In this document: one piece after another, positions 36,161 through 43,633 of the stretch | How positions within the stretch are numbered: position 1 is the stretch's first letter | Layout of the letters: every line of letters starts with the position of its first letter | Assembly: GCF_009728735.1 (NCBI RefSeq) | Contig: NZ_CP024637.1 | Span: forward strand, 322,119-386,118 | Source of the DNA: Pantoea phytobeneficialis | GTDB lineage: Bacteria > Pseudomonadota > Gammaproteobacteria > Enterobacterales > Enterobacteriaceae | Direction of reading: 5' to 3' | Length of the DNA stretch: 64,000 nucleotides | Translations under genes and position numbers: made by a program | Notes under the pieces: model-generated | Database searches by the model: none | What the model was told of the DNA's origin: nothing | What the model saw: only the letters and a program-made list of their open reading frames with translations

Positions 36161-37762
36161 TTATTTTTCAGGCAGTTGGTGAGTTGAACTGTCCAGCAGT
36201 CCCTGTTTGCTGCGTCCTCGGGCACGAACACCTTTCAGCCGCCGGAACTGGCGACTGGCTGAGAAAAAGCAGGTGAAGGCCAGAATGGCAAAAAGTGAAG
36301 GTAAAATAACGGCCCAGAAGTGCCAGATATCATGAGCAACAACCGCATCACGCAAGCGTTGTTCAATATCCTGTGACCAGGTCGGGCTGATCTGCCAGTC
36401 GCACCCGGCTTCTGCGTTACGCGCCCGCGCGCTGATGGTGCGGGGAGACTGGAGGCCACCGCCCGATAACGTGATAAAGGTGCCGGCCTGAGATTCCGCG
36501 CTCACCAACACGCCACGCCTCATGGCGGCATCAACACGGCAATTCACCGTCCATTTGGCGTCATAAGGACCGGGATGTTGTGACGGACTTAAGCCAACCG
36601 GGATGCGGTTGCCATAGGCGGCCATGACCTGGTCGAGCGTCAGCGGTGAACTGGCATCGGCGGGTTCATAGCTGAAACTCGCCTGCCACTCCTGACGCCC
36701 CGAGGTGCTGACGTTGCTGAGCTGATCGGCAGGCACCACCAGCGTTTCCGCTGCCTGTCCCTCAAGCGTCACGGCAAACTGTTTGCCCGCGCCTGGCTGG
36801 CTGCTGATATGGCCGACCGGTTGCTGCGAGGTGCGGCTGACCAACGGAATTTGATCGGGAATGTCCACATCCGGTGCCGGATAGCCAAAGAACAGTAACA
36901 ACGCGGTGATCGTCAGGCCCGCACCGGTCACGGTGGTGAACTGTGCGGCTCTTTTTGGTGTCGGTCTTAAGTGGGCAGGCCAGTAGATCATCGCCGCGAC
37001 CACCACGATATAGATAATCCAGCCTGCGAATTCCACCAGACGCGGATCTGCCGGAATACCCAGCACGCCGGTAATCAGCGCCGATTGCACGGTGCCGGGA
37101 GTAACCAGCCAGCTCAGGTCAACAATGCGTTGTTGTCCGGTGTTTAACCATCCCGCTTCATGCGCGCTACGTAACGCGGAGATAATTAAACCGGCCGCAA
37201 CCAGGATCAGGAACAACCCGGTAAGACGGAAGAAACGCGACAGGTTAATACGGATGCCACCGACATAGATGCCCCATCCTACCAGGACGGCAGCCAGTAA
37301 CCCCAATACGGCACCCACCGCCGCCCAGGCAGCCGACTGTGAAGCGGAAAAAGTCGCCAGCAGAAATACGCTGGTTTCGAAGCCTTCTTTCAGTACCGCG
37401 AGAAACGCCATGCTGGTCAACGCCCAGGCGCTGGAATGGCTGATGGCTTCTGCTGCTTCGGTTTCCAACTGACGCTTGAGGTTGTGCGCATGATTGTTCA
37501 TCCACATCACCATGCCGGTGACAAAAAACACTGCCACCAGACCGATAATGGACTCCATCATCTCCTGACGCGCCTGTGGTAACGCGTTTTCGGTCAGGTT
37601 CAGCACAAAACCCACGCCAAGGGAGAGTATCACCGCACAACCGACACCCAACCACATCGCGGTGAGCGAACGGCCATTTTTGCGTAAGAAAGCGGCGATA
37701 ATGCCTACGATTAATGCGGCTTCAAGGCCTTCGCGCAATGCGATAATGAACGTGGCCAGCAA
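36161..37762 (-). CDS. efeU: Ferrous iron permease EfeU (FTR1 family) with long C-terminal extension
   Basis: About 533 residues, roughly twice E. coli EfeU (276). The N-terminal half is the FTR1 permease with both acidic motifs, REGLEAALIVG and KEGFETSVFLL, and seven membrane segments. From about residue 285 there is another membrane segment and then a periplasmic-looking domain of about 190 residues (TLEGQAAETLVVPADQLSNVSTSG..., two Cys in VNCRVDAAMRRG and EAGCDWQISP) ending in a further membrane helix (FWAVILPSLFAILAFTCFF). The start is a TTG at 37762 with GGGAG 8 bp upstream; a TTG at 37777 is the alternative. First gene of efeUOB. Confidence 0.9.
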   Translation of the reverse strand: MLATFIIALREGLEAALIVGIIAAFLRKNGRSLTAMWLGVGCAVILSLGVGFVLNLTENALPQARQEMMESIIGLVAVFFVTGMVMWMNNHAHNLKRQLETEAAEAISHSSAWALTSMAFLAVLKEGFETSVFLLATFSASQSAAWAAVGAVLGLLAAVLVGWGIYVGGIRINLSRFFRLTGLFLILVAAGLIISALRSAHEAGWLNTGQQRIVDLSWLVTPGTVQSALITGVLGIPADPRLVEFAGWIIYIVVVAAMIYWPAHLRPTPKRAAQFTTVTGAGLTITALLLFFGYPAPDVDIPDQIPLVSRTSQQPVGHISSQPGAGKQFAVTLEGQAAETLVVPADQLSNVSTSGRQEWQASFSYEPADASSPLTLDQVMAAYGNRIPVGLSPSQHPGPYDAKWTVNCRVDAAMRRGVLVSAESQAGTFITLSGGGLQSPRTISARARNAEAGCDWQISPTWSQDIEQRLRDAVVAHDIWHFWAVILPSLFAILAFTCFFSASRQFRRLKGVRARGRSKQGLLDSSTHQLPEK

Positions 37763-37796
37763 GTAGAGTGCTCCCAAAAGTGGCTAAAAGCGAAAT

Positions 37797-37815
37797 GATA
37801 ATAATTATTAGTATC
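37797..37815. promoter_or_regulatory. Fur box upstream of efeUOB
   Basis: GATAATAATTATTAGTATC matches 15 of 19 positions of the Fur consensus and lies about 35 bp before the efeU start. Iron-replete Fur should repress the operon. Confidence 0.7.
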
Positions 37816-37981
37816 ACTCCCCGTGAGAATAATAAACATTCCCGCTAACCAGCATAGTAAAAAAAGGAAAAACTCTATTTGCCCGTGACATTGCCAGATA
37901 TTATTTTGCTTCCTGATGTGAGCCACATCTCAACATTAAGTTAACCTTAAGAATTAAGGCGACTCCGTTAAAAGACACAAG

Positions 37982-38035
37982 GTAGCGGCGCGATTTTAAC
38001 CCTAAAAAAAACAGCGCGATAAATCGCGCCGCTAC
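37982..38035. repeat. Palindromic repeat pair with truncated forward arm
   Basis: The forward arm at 37982 reads GTAGCGGCGCGATTTTAACC and loses its second half. The inverted arm at 38014-38035 is consensus. They are only about 15 bp apart. The surrounding gap between efeU and the binding-protein gene (37763-38221) shows no gene. Confidence 0.75.
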
Positions 38036-38221
38036 GCAACCGGGGAGAGATGCCGCCATCCCCGGTGCTTATTTCGTTGATTGTAGAGATATGTAAAGGG
38101 AACAGCTTGATATGTCTTGTAATTTTATTTAACTGCTGAATTATTGGCACCAACAGGTGCGGCTTTCTTGCATGCTTAAAATTGTTGATTTATTTGCTGT
38201 AGCATTTTATTCACTGCGGTT

Positions 38222-39229
38222 TTAGGTTGCAGGCGGCAGCGCCTGTAAGATGCGTCCGGCCTCAGCGGCGCTCAATGGATACGCATAAAACTGGCGATAA
38301 AAATCGCGCGTGGCGTCGACGATATTCAGATCGGGAAACAGCTCAGGATGCAATTTGGCTGCGGCCCATTGAATCTGGAGCGCCACCTCGGTGCCATAGC
38401 GATCCCACGGAAACACCCCTGCCGGATTCTGCCACACCCGATGATTTTTCACCGCATTGACGCTGCCAAACAGCGCAGCGTAATCGGAATCCGCCAGGGT
38501 TCCCGCACCGGCACCAATAATGATCACATCCGGGTTCCAGCGAATCACCTCCTCTGGGGAGATCGGCTTCATATTGCCTTCAATGCCCGCCGCAACATTG
38601 CGTCCTCCCGCCAGCGAGATCCAGCTATCAATCAAGGTATCGCGGCCATCCACTTTCAACGGATGCAGCGACTGAATATGCAGCACGCGAGGACGCTGAC
38701 TGGCACTCAACCCCTGTGTTTTCGCCTGAATGCGGGTAATTTGCTGATCGAGATAATGGTTATACGCCACCGCGCGTGCCTCGGCCTCAGCCGTACCGAC
38801 CACCTGCGCGGTGGTGGTGAGGGAGCGGCGCAGCGAGGAAAAGTCATCAAATTGCATCTCCAGCACCGGGATCCCCGCCAGCCGGTAAGACTGGGCATCA
38901 GGATCATGGGCCGGAACGAAAATCGCATCGACATGACGCGCCACCAGCGCTTCGCTGGCGAAGGTTTTACCGTGCGCCTGTAACGCCTGAAACAACGTTG
39001 GCTGCACCTTAAACATCCAGGGGCGATCGGTCGGATGATTCACCGTCGCCACAATACGGTCCCCCGCTCCCAGCGTCATCAGCAACGAATGGTGAGCGAA
39101 CCAGGCATCGGCGATATGCGTCACCGGATGGCTAATTGCCACCTGCTGACCCACATCGTCCGTCACCGTTTGGGCCTGAGCCACAGCGCTAATTACCAGC
39201 AGCGCCAGCCCGCAGAAAGGTTTTAACAT
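38222..39229 (-). CDS. FecB/BtuF-type periplasmic substrate-binding protein
   Basis: 335 residues with a signal peptide (MLKPFCGLALLVISAVAQA) and the Fe-siderophore/cobalamin binding-protein fold: TVTDDVGQQVAISHPVTHIADAW, HVDAIFVPAHDPDAQSYRLAGIPVLEMQFDDF, VIRWNPDVIIIGAG and HRVWQNPAGVFPWDRYGTEVALQIQWAA. It follows the TonB-dependent receptor by 14 bp in the same operon, so it probably receives the receptor's cargo in the periplasm. No ABC permease or ATPase is nearby. Confidence 0.87.
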   Translation of the reverse strand: MLKPFCGLALLVISAVAQAQTVTDDVGQQVAISHPVTHIADAWFAHHSLLMTLGAGDRIVATVNHPTDRPWMFKVQPTLFQALQAHGKTFASEALVARHVDAIFVPAHDPDAQSYRLAGIPVLEMQFDDFSSLRRSLTTTAQVVGTAEAEARAVAYNHYLDQQITRIQAKTQGLSASQRPRVLHIQSLHPLKVDGRDTLIDSWISLAGGRNVAAGIEGNMKPISPEEVIRWNPDVIIIGAGAGTLADSDYAALFGSVNAVKNHRVWQNPAGVFPWDRYGTEVALQIQWAAAKLHPELFPDLNIVDATRDFYRQFYAYPLSAAEAGRILQALPPAT

Positions 39230-39243
39230 GGCCTTGCTCCCGA

Positions 39244-41355
39244 TCAGAAATTGAGTTGCATGGAAACCTGAACCATACGCGGTTCGCCCAGTTGCGCGCT
39301 GGCATAGCCAGAACCGCTGTAGCCGTTTAGCCCACCCGGCACGATATTGGTCCAGTAGTGGCGATTGGTCAGGTTAGTGACATCAAGGCGGAAGGTGGTG
39401 GCGGTGTTGAACAGTTGCGTCTTCCACGCCGCCCCCGCATCCAGCGTGGTGTAACCGCTGACCCAACCTTCGTTCTGGTTGTCGGTACTACGACGCCCGA
39501 CATAATGCATGCCGCCGTGAATATCGGTACCGCTCAGCATTGGCAGGTCGTAAGCGGCAAACAGGCTGGCAACATAGCGCGACAAACCGACGATTTGTTT
39601 ATTCTCCGTCTGCGCGCTGGCGGTTTTCAGCAGACGCGGGTCCAGCCAGGTCATGCCACCATAGACGTGTAAACGCTCGGTGACATCGCCGTCGGCCATC
39701 AGCTCAATGCCCCGGTTACGCTGCTCACCGTCCACCGCATAGTCACCGTTGGCGTTGGTATAGGCATAAGGACGCTTGATCTGAAACAGTGCGGCGGTCA
39801 GCAGCAACTTATTGACCGCCAGCTTGCTCCCCACCTCAACCTGACGGCTACGATACGGCGCCAGGATGTTGCCTGCGTTGTTGGCGGTGGCGGGTGCGGT
39901 GTCGCCCTGTTGCAGGCTGTCGGCGTAGCTGACATACAGTGTCAGCGGATCCACCGGCTTATACATCAGGCTGGCTGAGCCGCTAAAACCACTATTTGAC
40001 GACTCGCTGCTGCGGCTGCCGGTTTTGCTGTAGTTGGCCGAGCTAAGCAGGCTTTCGCTGCCCGCCAGCAGCAGGCTCCACTGCGGAGAAAACGCCAGAT
40101 TATCGCTGAGCAAAAACGCATGTTGGGTGGCGGTGGCTGAGTGATAGCGATCGGTAAAATCGGGATAGTCCGGCTCGGCAAATGCCTGGGGATTATCCAA
40201 CGACGCGCTGCCCAATGTGCTGGTGCCACCGGCTTTCGGGTTCATATTTTTCCAGACGAACCCCCGTACCCCGGCGGCGATTTGATGGTGGATCCAGCCG
40301 GTATCTACTTCACCATTGAGGTTTGCCAGGTAACTGTTGATGGTAAAACGGCTGGCAGTGGCGGATGAGGTGGTGGTGGTGTAATGCCCCTGGTTATCGG
40401 TAAAGGTATTGGTCACCGCTGTTGACTCACGGTCGGCAATTTGACGCAGCACGGCCACCTCGCCTTGCCAGTTTCCATCGAAATCGTGTTTCAGATGCAC
40501 GCCCGCCGTCAGGGTGTGGTTATTGTCCCCGGCGTAGGATTGACCGAGATGGGCGGTTTTCGGATCCGGCGCTGCCGGAAAGGTCAGACCGCTACCCAGC
40601 GCGAATTTACCCGGCAGCCCTTTGTCGTAAAAATGGTAGTAGCTAAAATTGGTTTCCAGCACCGTCTGATCGGTGAGATTGGCATCCAGCGCGAAGCTGA
40701 CCAGTTGGCGGCGCTTTTTGCTGCCTGTGACGTAGCCACTGCCTTCATCATCCAGCAGATTGAGGCGATAACGCAGCCGATCGTTATCATCCAGTGGACC
40801 GCTAAAATCCCCCGCCAGCAAATGGCTGATACCGGTTCCCGCGCCGATAGTGACGCTATGTTGTGGGGAATCGGTGGGACGTTTGCTGACAAAATTAAAT
40901 AATCCCGCCGGATTAGCCGGTCCATATAGCGAACCGGCCAGACCATTCAGCACTTCCAGATGGTCAAACTGCGCGGCGGCGTAATCCGTGGTGGAGACGA
41001 CATTCAATCCGTCAATCATGCTGTTCTGCACCACGCTTCCTTGCATACCGCGCGTTTGCGGTCGGGCACCATCCCCCTGCACCGAAGGCATATAGCGATA
41101 AATATCGCTGATACTTTTTAGCTGTTGGCGTTTCATTAATTGCGGTGAAACCGTTTGCACTGACCAGGGCGTATTCCGGATTTCCTGGCTGCCTGAATTA
41201 CCTAACGTGGCTTTTTTCTCGACCGATGACGGGGTGTTATTCGGGTTTGCGGTGACGGTCAGAGCGGGTTGTTCCGCCGCCTGGGCGTGAATCGCCATCA
41301 GTATGCTGACGCTAATCAGACTGATAAGCGGGGTGTTACGCGATTTAATTTCCAT
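39244..41355 (-). CDS. TonB-dependent outer-membrane receptor (siderophore type)
   Basis: 703-residue receptor. Signal peptide ending IHAQA, a candidate TonB box in ALTVTAN just after it, the plug domain (NTPWSVQTVSPQLMKRQQLKSISDIYRYMPSVQGDGARPQTRGMQGSVVQNSMIDGLNV) and a 22-strand barrel ending in MVQVSMQLNF. The plug is of the ferrichrome/siderophore receptor group. The ligand is not evident; the neighbouring FecB-like and ModA-like proteins leave open an iron chelate, molybdate or another oxyanion or metal complex. Divergent from the second binding-protein gene at 41529. Confidence 0.92.
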   Translation of the reverse strand: MEIKSRNTPLISLISVSILMAIHAQAAEQPALTVTANPNNTPSSVEKKATLGNSGSQEIRNTPWSVQTVSPQLMKRQQLKSISDIYRYMPSVQGDGARPQTRGMQGSVVQNSMIDGLNVVSTTDYAAAQFDHLEVLNGLAGSLYGPANPAGLFNFVSKRPTDSPQHSVTIGAGTGISHLLAGDFSGPLDDNDRLRYRLNLLDDEGSGYVTGSKKRRQLVSFALDANLTDQTVLETNFSYYHFYDKGLPGKFALGSGLTFPAAPDPKTAHLGQSYAGDNNHTLTAGVHLKHDFDGNWQGEVAVLRQIADRESTAVTNTFTDNQGHYTTTTSSATASRFTINSYLANLNGEVDTGWIHHQIAAGVRGFVWKNMNPKAGGTSTLGSASLDNPQAFAEPDYPDFTDRYHSATATQHAFLLSDNLAFSPQWSLLLAGSESLLSSANYSKTGSRSSESSNSGFSGSASLMYKPVDPLTLYVSYADSLQQGDTAPATANNAGNILAPYRSRQVEVGSKLAVNKLLLTAALFQIKRPYAYTNANGDYAVDGEQRNRGIELMADGDVTERLHVYGGMTWLDPRLLKTASAQTENKQIVGLSRYVASLFAAYDLPMLSGTDIHGGMHYVGRRSTDNQNEGWVSGYTTLDAGAAWKTQLFNTATTFRLDVTNLTNRHYWTNIVPGGLNGYSGSGYASAQLGEPRMVQVSMQLNF

Positions 41356-41408
41356 TACCTTGCCATTGCCTGGATTAATAAAATATTTACTTATGATATT
41401 GTTTTGTA

Positions 41409-41423
41409 AGGTTATTATTATCG
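41409..41423. promoter_or_regulatory. Weak Fur-like site in the receptor/binding-protein intergenic region
   Basis: On the minus strand CGATAATAATAACCT matches about 10 of 14 informative positions of the Fur 7-1-7 consensus, with a good left half. It sits in the AT-rich shared promoter region 41356-41528. Iron control of both operons is plausible but not shown. Confidence 0.35.
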
Positions 41424-41528
41424 TTGTGTAAATTATTATATATCGATAAAAATTAAAAGGGCAATGCTGTATATCCCCTCCACCTCCATCGCTATATACT
41501 TCCGCACATATCGAAACCAGGAGTTATT

Positions 41529-42599
41529 ATGAATCGCCCTTTTTACCGTTACGCCCTGGCGGGCGTGTTATTGCTTACCTCTTTATCCAGTTTTGCCAGC
41601 CGGGTCGTCACGGACCAGATTGGCCGTCAGGTGACCATTCCCGATCAGGTTGACCGCGTGGTGGTACTGCAACATCAAACCCTCAATTTGCTGGTGCAAC
41701 TCAATGCCACCGACAAAATCGTCGGTATTCTCGCCAACTGGAAACAACAACTTGGCGATGGCTACGCCACGCTGGTGCCGGAACTGAATCACAAAGCGAT
41801 GCTCGGCGATCTCACTCACGTTGATATGGAGAGCCTGGTGGCGCTGCACCCGCAGGTGGTGTTTGTCACCAACTACGCGCCGAAGGAGATGATCGATAAA
41901 ATTTCCGCGCTGGGCATTCCGGTGATCGCCATCTCGCTGCGCCATGATGACGCCGGTCAGCAAGGCAAAATCAACCCTGCCATGCAGGATGAGGAACAGG
42001 CCTACAATCTGGGGATTAAGGAAGGCATCACGCTGATTGGCGACGTGGTCAACAGACAAGCGCAGGCCAAAGCCTTGATTGCCGCCGCGTTCGCCGGTCG
42101 TCAGAAGGTCACCGATCGTCTGCGTTCCGTGCCTGAGCAACAACGGGTACGGGCTTATATGGCGAACCCGGATCTCACCACCTACGGTGCCGGAAAATAT
42201 ACCGGGCTAATGATGTCTCACGCCGGGGCGTTGAATGTCGCCGCTGCCACCATTCTGGGTTTCAAACAGGTGAGCATGGAGCAGGTGATTGCCTGGAATC
42301 CGCAGGTCATTTTTGTGCAGGACCGCTACCCACAGGTGGTGGATGAGATCACGCACAGCGCGCAATGGCAGAGCATCGATGCGGTGAAGCACCATCGTGT
42401 CTGGCTGATGCCGGAATATGCCAAAGCCTGGGGTTATCCGATGCCGGAAGCCATCGGGCTGGGTGAGTTGTGGATGGCGAAGAAACTCTACCCGGAAAAA
42501 TTCCGCGACATCAACATGCAGAAGGAAGCCGATCGTTGGTATCAACAATTTTACCGGACACATTATCATGACACCGCTGCGCGTCCTGGCAGCAGGTAG
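41529..42599 (+). CDS. FecB/BtuF-type periplasmic substrate-binding protein
   Basis: 356 residues with a signal peptide (RYALAGVLLLTSLSSFA) and the helical-backbone binding-protein fold: RVVTDQIGRQVTIPDQVDRVVVLQHQ, THVDMESLVALHPQVVFVTNYAPKEMIDKISALGIPVIAI, MEQVIAWNPQVIFVQDRYP, HHRVWLMPEYAKAWGYPMPEAIGLGELWMA. It is distinct from the binding protein at 38222. Its 3' end overlaps the ModA-like gene by 32 bp, so the two are one operon. Confidence 0.87.
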   Translation: MNRPFYRYALAGVLLLTSLSSFASRVVTDQIGRQVTIPDQVDRVVVLQHQTLNLLVQLNATDKIVGILANWKQQLGDGYATLVPELNHKAMLGDLTHVDMESLVALHPQVVFVTNYAPKEMIDKISALGIPVIAISLRHDDAGQQGKINPAMQDEEQAYNLGIKEGITLIGDVVNRQAQAKALIAAAFAGRQKVTDRLRSVPEQQRVRAYMANPDLTTYGAGKYTGLMMSHAGALNVAAATILGFKQVSMEQVIAWNPQVIFVQDRYPQVVDEITHSAQWQSIDAVKHHRVWLMPEYAKAWGYPMPEAIGLGELWMAKKLYPEKFRDINMQKEADRWYQQFYRTHYHDTAARPGSR

Positions 42600-43281
42600 C
42601 CTGCGGCCCGTCTGGCCAGCGTTAGTGGCGGCCTGGGGATCACCGGTCAACACTGATTTCGGCCCGGCGGGTTTGCTGCGTGAACGTATTCTGGCCGGGG
42701 AAAGCTGTGACCTGTTCGCCTCTGCGAACACCGCCCACGCGGAGCACTTGCGGCAATGCGGGCTGGCGCAACAAACCGGCCGCTTTGCCGCCAATAGCCT
42801 GTGCCTGACCGTGAAGCGCGATCGGGTCAGACCGGGAGAGGATTGGTTAACCGTGCTGACTCGCCCTGACCTGCGACTCGCCACCTCCACGCCGCATAGC
42901 GATCCTTCCGGCGACTATACCTGGCAATTGTTTGCCGCCATTGAACAGCGGCAGCACGGCATGGGTCGCTTACTGGAGAACAAAGCCCGTTGCCTGGTCG
43001 GTGGGCCACAAAGCCTGATCGTGCCACCCGGCGAGTTGGCTGCCCGATGGCTGCTGGCTCAGGATCATGCGGATATGTTTATCGGTTACACCAGCTACGC
43101 ACCGCGCCTGGCCGTATGTCCTGAGCTGCACATCTTCACCATTCCGCCAGCCTGTAACATTCGGGCCGAATACGCCTGGGCGCTTTGTCAGCCGTCAGCA
43201 CAGTCACTGGCAGATTTTCTGCAATCCCCTGTCGCCCAACAGATTTTAAGTCAAAACGGATTTTTGCCCGTAATGGCTTGA
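42568..43281 (+). CDS. ModA-like (periplasmic binding protein type 2) protein without signal peptide
   Basis: 237 residues with the molybdate-binding-protein pattern: LRVLAAGSLRPVWPALVAAWG at the N terminus, then GPAGLLRERILAGESCDLFASANTAHAEHL and FAANSLCLTVKRDRV. The start at 42568 lies inside the upstream gene (32-bp overlap); no hydrophobic leader precedes the domain, so the protein appears cytoplasmic unless it starts elsewhere. No modBC genes are near. It may sense or carry an anion, or be exported by other means. Confidence 0.78.
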   Translation: MTPLRVLAAGSLRPVWPALVAAWGSPVNTDFGPAGLLRERILAGESCDLFASANTAHAEHLRQCGLAQQTGRFAANSLCLTVKRDRVRPGEDWLTVLTRPDLRLATSTPHSDPSGDYTWQLFAAIEQRQHGMGRLLENKARCLVGGPQSLIVPPGELAARWLLAQDHADMFIGYTSYAPRLAVCPELHIFTIPPACNIRAEYAWALCQPSAQSLADFLQSPVAQQILSQNGFLPVMA

Positions 43282-43299
43282 TCTGGCGCAGGGAAACGC

Positions 43300-43350
43300 C
43301 GCCTTCAGCGCGAAATTATTTTATGGTTATTGCGCGCTGAAGGCGCTTTT
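43300..43350 (+). terminator. Intrinsic terminator after the ModA-like gene
   Basis: CGCCTTCAGCGCG (43300-43312) pairs with CGCGCTGAAGGCG (43333-43345), loop 20 nt, followed by CTTTT. Confidence 0.75.
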
Positions 43351-43356
43351 ACGGAA

Positions 43357-43378
43357 AAACATGATCCAGATCACATTT
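43357..43378. promoter_or_regulatory. CRP-binding-site-like sequence upstream of the FUSC gene
   Basis: The core CATGATCCAGATCACA and its flanks agree with the 22-bp CRP consensus at 19 positions. It is 256 bp before the FUSC start codon, so either the transcript has a long leader or it drives an unrecognised short gene. Confidence 0.55.
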
Positions 43379-43633
43379 ACCACACTGATGACCGAGGGGG
43401 CTTAAAACCCCACAAAGGCTGCAAGATGGACAAAATAGCGGCTAATCGGCCCGTTCCCCTGCCTTTTATGCTCCATCCCGCATTAGGCAAATTTAATAAT
43501 TAGCCCTCAATAGATCACCCCGTAAAAACATCTTTTTTTATTACGAAACAATTTGTCGTATTTATCGAGGTGAGCAGTTTTTTTATTCTGGCAGGATACG
43601 CCGCACTTAGCGTCTCCTGGTCTTATTACTGTC

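Larger units (their letters stand above)
43282..43633. other. 352-bp gap with terminator, CRP-like site and a tiny frame
   Basis: Contains the terminator of the ModA-like operon and a very good CRP-like site (both listed). A 25-codon frame at 43426-43503 (MDKIAANRPVPLPFMLHPAL...) has a modest ribosome site and could be a leader peptide or chance. The rest shows no gene. Confidence 0.5.
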
